Source: Oscillospiraceae bacterium
GTDB taxonomy: Bacteria > Bacillota_A > Clostridia > Oscillospirales > Ruminococcaceae
Direction: 5' to 3'
DNA: 20,097 nucleotides
NCBI GenBank assembly: GCA_017829075.1
Contig: JAGAJA010000025.1
Location: 1-20,097 of the forward strand
Shown in pieces: positions 14,048 to 20,097 of the stretch (the stretch's first letter is position 1; every line of letters begins with the position of its first letter). Under the pieces are notes generated by a model, which saw only the letters and a list, made by a program, of their open reading frames with translations, was not told the origin of the DNA and made no database searches. A program made the translations under genes and the position numbers.

Positions 14048-16401
14048 AGCGATATATTATTTTAGGCGCAGTGCTTGTTCTTGGCGTGGCTTCGGCGGTG
14101 ATTTACACGCTGTTCCCGCAGCAGGAGGTTCAGGTCATTGCACAGGTCGCCGAGGACGGAGAGCTTACGGTGACAGAAACGGTGCAGGAGCAGCCTGCGG
14201 AGGTCTCGGACGAGGTGGGATTTTCGCTGCCTTCCGGGTTTTATTCGGAGAATATCGAGGTGGAGCTTACCGCCGAGGGCGATCAGCAGATATATTTCAC
14301 CACTGACGGCTCCGACCCGAAGCCGGAGTCCGCAAAGCTCTACACCCAGCCTATCGAAATAAACGCCACCATGGAGGTGCGCGCGTCTACGATAAAAGCG
14401 GCGGCAGCGTCGGAGGACGGTACGCTCGGCGGGATATATACCGTGAGCTATGTCGTTGGTCAGTACATTGACAGCCGCTTTGATGACGACACGTTGATAT
14501 TTGTGCTGAGCACCGATCCGTATAATCTTTACGATTACGAGTACGGAATAGCGGTGCCGGGCAAGATCTACGATGAGTATGTGGCGGAGCACCCCGGAGA
14601 GGAGATCCCCTACAACGCGCCGGGTAATTATTACATGACCGGCAGGGAGTGGGAGCGCCCGATATATGTCGAGGTGTTTGAGAGCGACGGTACAAAGGTG
14701 ATAGATCAGGCGGCTGGCGTAAGGCTCTCCGGCGGCTATTCGAGAGTTCCTGATCAGAAGTCCCTGAGGCTTATTGCCCGGAAGGACTACGACCCGGAGA
14801 ACGGCAAGTTCAAATACGCATTCTTCCCCGGCGCGGAAACCGAGGCGGGCGTACCGATATCGGAATATGACAGGATAGTGCTCAGAAACGGCGCGAACGA
14901 CCGTGAATTCGCCGGAGTGCGGGACGAGCTGTCTCAGAAGCTGGCGCAGGATTACGGCTATCCGGTAACTCAGCATTGCGTTCCGGCGGCGGTGTTCCTT
15001 AACGGAGAGTACTACGGTTTTTCGTGGGTTCACGAGAATTACAATGAAGATTACCTTGCGACCCAGTTCGGCGGAAACAAGGAGAATTACGAGATAGTCA
15101 GCAACACCGAGAATGCCGAGGAGGGCAACGAGCGCGGCCTTGCGGATTATGCGGAGATGTACGCATACTACGACAAGGATCTGACGGACGACAAGACCTT
15201 TGAGGAGCTGTGCAGCCTTGTGGATATCGACAATCTGATGCAGTACTACTGTATGCAGGTGTTCATTTCAAACAAGGACTGGCCGGGCAATAACTACAAG
15301 GCTTTCCGGTACTACCCGGAGGAGGGCGAGGAGATCACCAGCGAGTTCATGGACGGACGCTGGCGGTTCATGTTCTTTGACGCGGAGTTCGCATGGAGCC
15401 TGTACGGCGAGCGGGCTAACCTTAATACTCTCAAGGATCTGCTTGAGGGTACTCACATGAGCGGCGAGAGCAAGGTGCTTATTGCGCTGCTCCAGCGTGA
15501 GGATATGCGGCAGAAGTTCGCCGCCACCATGAGCGACATTACTTCCTATGCTTTTGAGGAGACTCACATCAACAAGGTGCTGGACGAGCTTTTCGAGATG
15601 AGCGACAAGGAGCAGTTCTATGCGCTGGACAAGGGCATAACCTCCACATGGGCGAAAAGGAACAACTTTGCGGAAAGCCGCCAGCAGATACGGGATTTCG
15701 CATCGGTGCGTGAAAGAGTGGTATTCCGGGATATGTACCGCATATTCGGCTGGGAGGACGACAGCTACACGGTGTCCGTCACCTCGGCAAAGGGCGCGGT
15801 AACGACCCTCAATTCACAGCAGAAAAACGGCAGGGGAATTATCTCCGCCGAATATAACAGGAACTGCTGCGTTCCTCTTTCCGCTGATATCGCGGAGGGC
15901 TGGGAGTTCGTCCGCTGGGAGATAAACGGAGTACAGTACGATCAGCCGGAACTTACGGTAACTGCGGACATGGCGGACGCTGACGGCAAGGTCATTGCGA
16001 AGCTTATTACCAAGCAGCAGGAAACCACGGACGCTCCTTTGCAGATAAAGGAGATATGCACCGAGAAAAAAGCGGGCTACATAGTGCTTTACAACCCGAA
16101 CAGCGTTCCTGTTTCCACTTCGGGACTGTATCTCACCGACAAGCCGGAGGATCTGCAAAGGTGGCAGCTCCCGGCGCATACGATCGGGGCGCAGAGCGAG
16201 CTGCTTATCGTGACCGACAACAACAATACTCAGGAAGCGCTGCACCAGATACAGGCTAATTTCAGCCTGAAAAAGGGGGAAACGCTGATCCTGTCAAATG
16301 CGGAGGGTGAGATCATCGCGAGGGTCGAGATCCCGGCGATATCCTCCGGCAGCGTTTACAGGCTTCAGGATTACGGAGAATACCGGGTAAGCCCCGCGTG
16401 A
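14044..16401 (+). CDS. Surface CotH-kinase protein with chitobiase-like and lamin-tail domains
   Basis: A 785-residue extracytoplasmic protein. Residues 4-23 form a signal peptide or anchor with no lipobox cysteine. Residues 58-120 resemble the chitobiase C-terminal-like domain (FSLPSGFYSE, IYFTTDGSDP). Residues 145-570 are a CotH kinase domain: GVRLSGGYSR (225-234), RNGANDR, SNKDWPGNN (409-417) and the metal motif FFDAEFAW (444-451). Residues 574-655 look like an InlB-B-like repeat (EFVRWEINGV). Residues 665-780 match a lamin-tail (LTD) domain. B. subtilis CotH is a spore-coat protein kinase, while multidomain forms occur in non-spore contexts in Ruminococcaceae. The substrate is unknown. 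No dockerin or sortase signal is seen. It overlaps the thioesterase gene by 4 bases. Confidence 0.9.
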   Translation: MKRYIILGAVLVLGVASAVIYTLFPQQEVQVIAQVAEDGELTVTETVQEQPAEVSDEVGFSLPSGFYSENIEVELTAEGDQQIYFTTDGSDPKPESAKLYTQPIEINATMEVRASTIKAAAASEDGTLGGIYTVSYVVGQYIDSRFDDDTLIFVLSTDPYNLYDYEYGIAVPGKIYDEYVAEHPGEEIPYNAPGNYYMTGREWERPIYVEVFESDGTKVIDQAAGVRLSGGYSRVPDQKSLRLIARKDYDPENGKFKYAFFPGAETEAGVPISEYDRIVLRNGANDREFAGVRDELSQKLAQDYGYPVTQHCVPAAVFLNGEYYGFSWVHENYNEDYLATQFGGNKENYEIVSNTENAEEGNERGLADYAEMYAYYDKDLTDDKTFEELCSLVDIDNLMQYYCMQVFISNKDWPGNNYKAFRYYPEEGEEITSEFMDGRWRFMFFDAEFAWSLYGERANLNTLKDLLEGTHMSGESKVLIALLQREDMRQKFAATMSDITSYAFEETHINKVLDELFEMSDKEQFYALDKGITSTWAKRNNFAESRQQIRDFASVRERVVFRDMYRIFGWEDDSYTVSVTSAKGAVTTLNSQQKNGRGIISAEYNRNCCVPLSADIAEGWEFVRWEINGVQYDQPELTVTADMADADGKVIAKLITKQQETTDAPLQIKEICTEKKAGYIVLYNPNSVPVSTSGLYLTDKPEDLQRWQLPAHTIGAQSELLIVTDNNNTQEALHQIQANFSLKKGETLILSNAEGEIIARVEIPAISSGSVYRLQDYGEYRVSPA

Positions 16402-16422
16402 TATGTTTGGAAAGGACAGGTC

Positions 16423-16527
16423 ATGGACGAGAAAAAACGACAGCGTATGATGAAGATATTCCGGGTCATTGCCCTTGTTCTGGCGGTGGCAATGATACTG
16501 GGAATTATTCTCGACGCGGTTTTATAA
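16423..16527 (+). CDS. 34-residue single-pass membrane microprotein
   Basis: A 34-residue ORF has a basic N-terminus (MDEKKRQRMMK) followed by one hydrophobic helix (about 12-32) and a short end, DAVL. GGAAAGGACAGG just upstream of the ATG is a good ribosome binding site, and the ORF fits neatly in the gap between the CotH and DUF624 genes. In general design (charged start, one helix, very short outside end) it is like small Bacillota proteins such as Prli42 or DUF4044 members, but I cannot show homology. The coding call rests on start signal, spacing and composition. Confidence 0.65.
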   Translation: MDEKKRQRMMKIFRVIALVLAVAMILGIILDAVL

Positions 16528-16557
16528 AAATGTGAAGTTCAGCAGGAAAGGATCATC

Positions 16558-17376
16558 ATGGGTTTATTTTACAACAACAATGTCGCCGGCTCCGGCGTAG
16601 CAAAGCACGGAAAGCAGAAGAAGCCGTTTTTCCGCTTCTGGGAGATGTTCGCGAACAAGTTCTGGACTTTCTTCCAGATCAATCTGATCTATTTCATATT
16701 CTGTATCCCGATCGTTACTATCGGTCCGGCTACCGCCGCAATGACGGCTCTTATGCGGAATATCTACCTTGAAAGACCGCAGTTCGTGTTCCACGAATTC
16801 TGGAAAGCGTTCAAGAAGAACTTTAAGCAGTCGTTTTTTATCGGACTTCTGGACGTGGCCTTTATTGCGATATCCATATTCAGTTTCTTCTTCTTCAACG
16901 TGAATATAAGCAACAGCGACGGCCCTTACTGGCTTTACTATGCAATGGTAATGGCGGTGGAGATCGTTATTTTGCTGATGAATTTCTACATCTATCCGCA
17001 GATCGTGGCGCTTAATCTCAAGCTGCCGCAGATACTCAAGAATTCCCTCATACTGGCGTTCCTGAACCTCAAGGGAAATCTGATCTCTCTGGCGGCATAT
17101 CTCGTATATATCGCGCTGGTGATGTTCTTCCTGCCGACAATACTTCTTCTGCCTCTGGTGCCGCTGGCATGGCTGGGATTTCTTACTATGTTCACGAGCT
17201 ATCCGGCTATCCAGAAATTCATCATCAATCCGTTCTATGAGGCGCAGGGACTTAAAAATCCTGAGCTTCCGGACTTTGACGATGATGACGAGGAAGCTGT
17301 CTTTGAGGATCGCGGCGGCGAGGAAGCTCCTATGAAGATCAATAAGAAAGACAAGGGCGGAAAGGTGATCAAATGA
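16558..17376 (+). CDS. DUF624 (YesL-like) membrane protein
   Basis: A 272-residue membrane protein. The N-terminal part has the DUF624 pattern: a FWEMFANKFW segment, a helix with IYFIFCIPIVTIGPATAAM (44-62), then FWKAFKKNFKQS (81-92). Likely membrane segments are at 38-60, 94-115, 124-146, 163-183 and 185-208. The cytoplasmic C-terminal tail has an acidic patch, DFDDDDEEAVFED (239-251), and then a Lys-rich end. B. subtilis YesL, the family's model, lies in a rhamnogalacturonan utilisation cluster, but its function is not known. AGGAAAGGA precedes the ATG. It overlaps the next gene by 4 bases. Confidence 0.9.
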   Translation: MGLFYNNNVAGSGVAKHGKQKKPFFRFWEMFANKFWTFFQINLIYFIFCIPIVTIGPATAAMTALMRNIYLERPQFVFHEFWKAFKKNFKQSFFIGLLDVAFIAISIFSFFFFNVNISNSDGPYWLYYAMVMAVEIVILLMNFYIYPQIVALNLKLPQILKNSLILAFLNLKGNLISLAAYLVYIALVMFFLPTILLLPLVPLAWLGFLTMFTSYPAIQKFIINPFYEAQGLKNPELPDFDDDDEEAVFEDRGGEEAPMKINKKDKGGKVIK

Positions 17377-17924
17377 GCAGCAAAAAAAAGAGTACTCCTC
17401 AAAAGCAGAAAAAGGAGAAAAAGCAGGACAGCAGCTTTATGTTTTTCGTACCGGATCAGGGAGAGGGTGCGACAAAATATATCGTGATCGCCCTAAAGGT
17501 GATCATGCTGATAATCACGTCCATATGCGCGCTGTGCTTCGGCATTTTAGGCCCGGTCTGCATTTGGATAGGAGAGTATGACCCGGCGATCGTGGAAAAT
17601 CCGGCGATACTTACATGGCTGATATCCTCCTTCATTTACATTGTCGGAACATTTGTGATAATGCTGGGGCATTCCCGTATTGCGGCAGTAATTGACTGCG
17701 TGGCGGCGGTGGGTTCGCTGGTGACGTATTACCTGTTCGTGACGCATTCCGCCGACCCGGAGATCAGCGTAGGACCGACAACACTCTATATGCCATGCCT
17801 TGCGCTGACTGTGCTGGCGGTGGTAATTGCAATGCTTATCAATATCCCGAAGTGGCTGGAAAAGCAGGCGCAGAAAGCGCATGAGAAAGCGCCGTCTATT
17901 ATCAACGACGATGACGATGACTGA
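17373..17924 (+). CDS. Four-helix membrane protein with Lys-rich start and Asp-rich end
   Basis: Family not recognised. The 183-residue protein begins with a strongly basic stretch (3-18, ten Lys), has likely membrane helices at about 36-66, 78-98, 101-122 and 138-156, and ends in a Lys/Glu helix followed by five Asp residues. It overlaps the DUF624 gene by 4 bases, so the two are probably made together and may interact. There are no catalytic motifs. The charge pattern (positive start, negative end, both probably cytoplasmic) mirrors the acid/base tail of the DUF624 protein. Confidence 0.85.
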   Translation: MSSKKKSTPQKQKKEKKQDSSFMFFVPDQGEGATKYIVIALKVIMLIITSICALCFGILGPVCIWIGEYDPAIVENPAILTWLISSFIYIVGTFVIMLGHSRIAAVIDCVAAVGSLVTYYLFVTHSADPEISVGPTTLYMPCLALTVLAVVIAMLINIPKWLEKQAQKAHEKAPSIINDDDDD

Positions 17925-17950
17925 CGTTTGATTTAAAAAGGAGGAGCAGT

Positions 17951-18742
17951 ATGGAGAGCATTATTTCCGAGGACATCAGATTTCATCTGAAAACGAAAAA
18001 GGGGGACATCGGCAGATATGTAATCCTTCCCGGCGACCCCGGCAGAGTTCCGCTGATCGCGGCGAAGCTGGACAATGCTAAGCTCATCGCCAGCAACCGG
18101 GAATACACCACCTACACCGGATATCTTGACGGAGAAATGGTGAGCGTCTGCTCCACAGGAATAGGCGGTCCCTCTGCGGCTATCGCGGTGGAGGAGCTTA
18201 TCCAGTGCGGCGCGGACACCTTTATCCGGGTCGGTACTAGCGGAGGTATCAACCTTAAAGTAGTCGGCGGCGACCTGCTTATCGCAAGCGCGGCGGTCAG
18301 AAGCGAGGGAACCAGCCACGAGTATATCCCGGACGACTACCCGGCGGTGGCGGATTTCGAGGTAGTGAGCGCGCTGAAAGCCTCTGCGGACGAGCTTTCC
18401 ACCGACGAGGACGGAAACCGCTGCCATGTGGGAGTAGTGCATTCCAAGGACAACTTCTACGGCGAGATAGACCCGAATGACACCGCAGTTGCGGCGAAAC
18501 TTTGCAGCGCGTGGGAGGGCTACCTGAAATGCGGCTGCCTTACCTCTGAAATGGAGGCTGCGGCGATATTCTCCGTGGCTCTGCTTCGCGGAGTGAGAGC
18601 GGGAGCTGTTCTTACCGCACTGTGGAACGTAGAGCGCACCAATGCTGGACTTCCGGACAAGCGGTGCGAAAGCAGCGAGCGCGCAATCAACTGCGCTGTG
18701 GGAGCTATCCGGCGGCTGATACAGTCTGACAAAGAGAGATGA
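17951..18742 (+). CDS. udp: Uridine phosphorylase
   Basis: Splits uridine with phosphate to uracil and ribose-1-phosphate. The 263-residue protein is a nucleoside phosphorylase-I family member. It has the phosphate-binding GDPGR at 28-32, STGIGGPSAAIAVEEL (68-83), RVGTSGG (93-99) and the ribose-binding SEMEAAA (199-205). The uridine phosphorylase-like sequence around 68-100 favours this over purine nucleoside phosphorylase, though substrate choice needs assay. AAAGGAGGAG (17936-17945) is a strong ribosome binding site. It follows the membrane protein genes by 26 nt and is followed 3 nt later by the HAD gene. Confidence 0.9.
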   Translation: MESIISEDIRFHLKTKKGDIGRYVILPGDPGRVPLIAAKLDNAKLIASNREYTTYTGYLDGEMVSVCSTGIGGPSAAIAVEELIQCGADTFIRVGTSGGINLKVVGGDLLIASAAVRSEGTSHEYIPDDYPAVADFEVVSALKASADELSTDEDGNRCHVGVVHSKDNFYGEIDPNDTAVAAKLCSAWEGYLKCGCLTSEMEAAAIFSVALLRGVRAGAVLTALWNVERTNAGLPDKRCESSERAINCAVGAIRRLIQSDKER

Positions 18743-18745
18743 TCC

Positions 18746-19384
18746 ATGGCATTTGATACTATCCTGTTAGACCTCGACGGAACGATAACAAATCCTTTCA
18801 TCGGCATTACCAACGGAGTTATGTACGCATATAAGCGCCTCGGACTGGAAGTCCCGGAGCGGGACAGCCTGCGCAGCTTCATAGGCCCGCCGCTTATCGT
18901 GGAATTCACCCGGCGTGGCTTGCCGGAGGAGCAGGCGAGGGAAGCGGTGCGGCTTTACCGGGAGTACTACGGTGAAACCGGGCTGTTCGAGAATGAGCTT
19001 ATCCCCGGCACGGTGGAGTTCCTGCGGGAGCTGAAGCGGCGGGGAAAGCGGGTGTGCCTTGCCACCTCAAAGCCGGAGCAGTTCAGCGTGAGAATTCTTG
19101 AGAAATTTGGCATTCTGGAGTATTTCGACTTTATCGGAGCGGCGGCGATGGACGGCAGCCGTGACAGCAAGCTTTCGGTGATACAGTATGTGCTGAATTC
19201 CACCGGAGCAAAGTCGCAGGAATGCGTAATGGTCGGCGACAGAATGCACGATATTATCGGCGCGCATGACGCGGGAATGAAGTGCATTGCAGTGCTTGTG
19301 GGCTTCGGCAGCCGGGAGGAATTCGCGGAGTACAACGCGGATTACGTTGCACAAACGCTTGCTGACGTGCTGGAATACGTTTGA
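18746..19384 (+). CDS. HAD phosphatase, phosphoglycolate phosphatase / 5'-nucleotidase-like
   Basis: A 212-residue HAD subfamily IA hydrolase. Motif I DLDGT has nucleophile Asp 9 and acid Asp 11. The alpha-helical cap includes FIGPPL (45-50), typical of the Gph/5'-nucleotidase-like branch. Motif II is LATSKP (105-110), Lys 142 supplies motif III, and motif IV is GDRMHD (164-169). The substrate is unclear: a nucleoside monophosphate would fit the adjacent uridine phosphorylase, phosphoglycolate is the common database name, and sugar phosphates are possible. Only GAGAGATG is seen as a weak ribosome binding site, so coupling to udp is likely. Confidence 0.88.
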   Translation: MAFDTILLDLDGTITNPFIGITNGVMYAYKRLGLEVPERDSLRSFIGPPLIVEFTRRGLPEEQAREAVRLYREYYGETGLFENELIPGTVEFLRELKRRGKRVCLATSKPEQFSVRILEKFGILEYFDFIGAAAMDGSRDSKLSVIQYVLNSTGAKSQECVMVGDRMHDIIGAHDAGMKCIAVLVGFGSREEFAEYNADYVAQTLADVLEYV

Positions 19385-19402
19385 AAATCCAAATTTTTCC
19401 GA

Positions 19403-19432
19403 TTGAATATCAACAGAACAAATGCAGATAAT
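19403..19432 (+). promoter_or_regulatory. Possible promoter for the DUF1540 gene
   Basis: -35-like TTGAAT (19403-19408) and -10-like GATAAT (19427-19432) are spaced 18 bp apart in an AT-rich gap after the HAD gene. A start near 19440 would fall inside the left arm of the hairpin at 19433-19471. It is weaker than the two consensus promoters upstream. Confidence 0.3.
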
Positions 19433-19475
19433 ATAACTGCGGCAGACGGAAAGACCGAAAGCCGCAGTTATTTCT
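19433..19475 (+). terminator. Terminator-like hairpin after the HAD gene
   Basis: An 11-bp perfect stem ATAACTGCGGC/GCCGCAGTTAT (19433-19443 with 19461-19471) has a 17-nt loop that contains a small inner CGG/CCG pairing. It is followed by TTCTTTT. It probably ends the long esterase-to-HAD transcript, or protects the 5' end of the DUF1540 message. Confidence 0.6.
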
Positions 19476-19495
19476 TTTGAAAGGAATGAATTGAA

Positions 19496-19669
19496 ATGGG
19501 AACTGAATTTGCAAACAAGCACATCGGCTGCACAATCCACAACTGCGAGCACCACTGCTGCAGCGAGGACTACTGCTCTCTTGACAAGATCGAAGTAGGC
19601 ACACATGAGGCTAACCCCACAATGTGCCAGTGCACAGACTGCCTGTCATTCAAGCTCAAGAAGGGCTGA
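19496..19669 (+). CDS. DUF1540 cysteine-rich miniprotein
   Basis: A 57-residue protein with eight cysteines (12, 17, 21, 22, 27, 44, 46, 49). The pattern GCTIHNCEHHCCSEDYCSLDKIEVG, then MCQCTDCLSF, fits the DUF1540 family of small clostridial proteins, which are thought to bind metal through CxxxxC-type clusters. The function is not established. AAAGGA (19480-19485) precedes the ATG by 10 nt. It sits after a strong hairpin and may have its own promoter. High Cys/His content suggests zinc or iron binding, or a redox role (inference). Confidence 0.85.
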   Translation: MGTEFANKHIGCTIHNCEHHCCSEDYCSLDKIEVGTHEANPTMCQCTDCLSFKLKKG

Positions 19670-19839
19670 TGAACGGCGGGATTCTCCGGGAAATCCCGGA
19701 GGAACGTATTTTTAAGGACGAGGAGTTCGTTGAGGACTTCCCGGAAAGAACTAATGAAGCGGACATTTTTGCCAATATCCCTCCTCTTTTTTACGCATTA
19801 ATCACGTATAACAACCGCTTCTATGGAAATCTGATGTGA
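19669..19839 (+). CDS. Possible 56-residue acidic protein, coupled to DUF1540
   Basis: An ORF of 56 residues begins at an ATG overlapping the DUF1540 stop (TGATG). It is acidic in the first half (many Glu, with PEER and DEEFVEDFPERTNEADIF) and ends with a hydrophobic IPPLFYALITYNNRF. No family is recognised. The only ribosome site is AAGG 3-5 nt upstream, so it would depend on reinitiation. A 7-bp hairpin (19684-19701) with a T-run 7 nt later lies at its beginning and could instead end the DUF1540 message, which would argue against coding. Confidence 0.35.
   Translation: MNGGILREIPEERIFKDEEFVEDFPERTNEADIFANIPPLFYALITYNNRFYGNLM
19684..19713 (+). terminator. Weak terminator candidate after DUF1540
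   Basis: A perfect 7-bp stem CTCCGGG/CCCGGAG (19684-19690 with 19695-19701) has a 4-nt loop. Five T follow (19709-19713) after a 7-nt gap. The gap makes it weak as an intrinsic terminator, and it may just be part of a small coding region. Confidence 0.3.
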
Positions 19840-19870
19840 TCCCTCGCCGAAAGGCACAGCCAATGAGGGA
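19840..19870. repeat. Stem-loop with internal GAAA tetraloop
   Basis: TCCCTC (19840-19845) pairs with GAGGGA (19865-19870), and inside is GCC-GAAA-GGC, a GNRA tetraloop hairpin. There is no T-run on either side. It could be an RNA structure at the transcript end. No riboswitch class was recognised. Confidence 0.35.
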
Positions 19871-19875
19871 AGAAT

Positions 19876-19899
19876 AATGCGGCGATCGGGCGCCGCATT
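19876..19899. repeat. 9-bp palindrome
   Basis: AATGCGGCG (19876-19884) pairs with CGCCGCATT (19891-19899) around a six-base loop. Only a short T/A run flanks it, so it may serve as a weak terminator in either direction. Its ends resemble those of the next palindrome (AATGC...GCATT). Confidence 0.45.
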
Positions 19900-19911
19900 T
19901 CAGATAAAAAC

Positions 19912-19939
19912 AATGCCGCACTGAGATCAGTGCGGCATT
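19912..19939 (-). terminator. Strong minus-strand terminator
   Basis: A perfect 12-bp stem (19912-19923 with 19928-19939) has a 4-nt loop. On the minus strand GTTTTTATC follows it directly (complement of 19903-19911), as in an intrinsic terminator. This implies a convergent minus-strand gene whose end lies to the right, outside the window. Confidence 0.65.
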
Positions 19940-19963
19940 TAGCTTGTCGAAAAACCTAGTTTT

Positions 19964-19982
19964 GCCCGCGAAGCGGGCTTTT
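19964..19982 (+). repeat. Short GC palindrome followed by TTTT
   Basis: GCCCGC (19964-19969) pairs with GCGGGC (19973-19978) around a 3-nt loop, followed by TTTT. It is preceded on the left by a TTTT run, so on either strand it is a minimal terminator. It is part of the palindrome cluster running from 19840 to the window end. Confidence 0.4.
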
Positions 19983-19990
19983 GAAATCCG

Positions 19991-20021
19991 TTTTTTGCCC
20001 CAGCTCTGCCGGGGCAAAAAA
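19991..20021. repeat. 11-bp palindrome with T6/A6 arms
   Basis: TTTTTTGCCCC (19991-20001) pairs perfectly with GGGGCAAAAAA (20011-20021) around a 9-nt loop. Arms and flanks resemble the palindrome at 81-110. No T-run lies beyond the arms, so it acts as a terminator only if the arm T-run itself is used. Confidence 0.5.
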
Positions 20022-20028
20022 CACTTCT

Positions 20029-20086
20029 ATCCGCACAACTGTGCGAACTGACAGCTTTGCTGTCAGTGAGTGCGGGCAGTGCGGAT
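20029..20086. repeat. Nested multi-branch palindrome at the right edge
   Basis: An outer 8-bp stem ATCCGCAC/GTGCGGAT (20029-20036 with 20079-20086) encloses a perfect 9-bp hairpin ACTGACAGC/GCTGTCAGT (20047-20055 with 20059-20067). A CGCAC/GTGCG hairpin (20033-20036 plus 20037-20045 region) competes with the outer stem. It looks like a structured RNA or a repeat unit cut by the window end. I see no coding region here. Confidence 0.45.
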
Positions 20087-20097
20087 GTTCGGCGAGA

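Noticed and set aside
14062..15033. 323-residue minus-strand ORF opposite the CotH gene
   Set aside because: Antisense shadow of a coding frame with recognised domains, very Arg/Leu-rich, and without start signals.
19840..19900. Known riboswitch upstream of the window end
   Set aside because: The GNRA hairpin inside a 6-bp stem does not fit the conserved core of the glycine, cyclic-di-GMP, fluoride or purine classes I know, and no gene start follows on the plus strand.
1..20097. Phage, transposon, toxin-antitoxin or defence island
   Set aside because: No integrase, transposase, restriction, toxin or phage structural gene was found. All large ORFs fit metabolic, surface or membrane families.

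Overview
The window looks like a chromosomal piece of a Gram-positive anaerobe in the Clostridia (Bacillota), most like the Ruminococcus/Oscillospiraceae group. This is inferred from the moderately high GC content, consensus TTGACA/TATAAT-type promoters, strong AGGAGG ribosome binding sites, the PyrR/PyrK/class 1B PyrD style of pyrimidine synthesis, and the accessory families present (CotH kinase with a lamin-tail domain, DUF624, DUF896, DUF1540). No database search was possible.

Layout. Bases 1-454 hold a minus-strand tRNA-Leu(CAG) unit with its own promoter, a leader of about 125 nt, and downstream hairpins. A divergent promoter at 546-574 drives the plus strand through a leader of about 225 nt that carries an attenuator, into the pyrimidine operon: pyrR, pyrC, pyrF, carA, carB, a four-helix membrane protein of unknown function, pyrK and pyrD (809-10364), followed by ruvX. 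Together these make carbamoyl phosphate, close the dihydroorotate ring, oxidise dihydroorotate with electrons passed through PyrK, and decarboxylate OMP. PyrR and the leader RNA would sense UMP. pyrB and pyrE are not in the window. A terminator-like hairpin splits carB from the membrane protein/pyrK/pyrD segment.

A second promoter (10836-10864), with its -35 box in the loop of a perfect hairpin, precedes a repeat-bearing leader and a second terminator-like hairpin. It reads a cytoplasmic sialate O-acetylesterase and then a tightly packed run: DUF896, short-chain dehydrogenase, YbgC-like thioesterase, a large cell-surface CotH-kinase protein, a 34-residue membrane microprotein, a DUF624 (YesL-like) membrane protein, a second four-helix membrane protein with an Asp tail, uridine phosphorylase and a HAD phosphatase. 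Several junctions overlap by 4 nt (ATGA), so translation is probably coupled. Uridine phosphorylase and the HAD enzyme give a salvage/catabolic counterpart to the de novo pathway upstream.

The right end has a DUF1540 eight-cysteine miniprotein, a possible coupled 56-residue ORF, and then about 260 bases with no gene but packed with nested palindromes. One of these is a good minus-strand terminator, so a convergent gene probably lies beyond the right edge. Similar TTTTGCC/GGCAAAA palindromes occur at the left edge, suggesting a dispersed intergenic repeat family.

Nothing here is an obvious defence system or mobile element. The most interesting parts are the pyr leader, the membrane protein coupled to pyrK, the promoter-in-hairpin leader at 10828-10995, the CotH/membrane-protein cluster with its microprotein, and the palindrome-rich right end.
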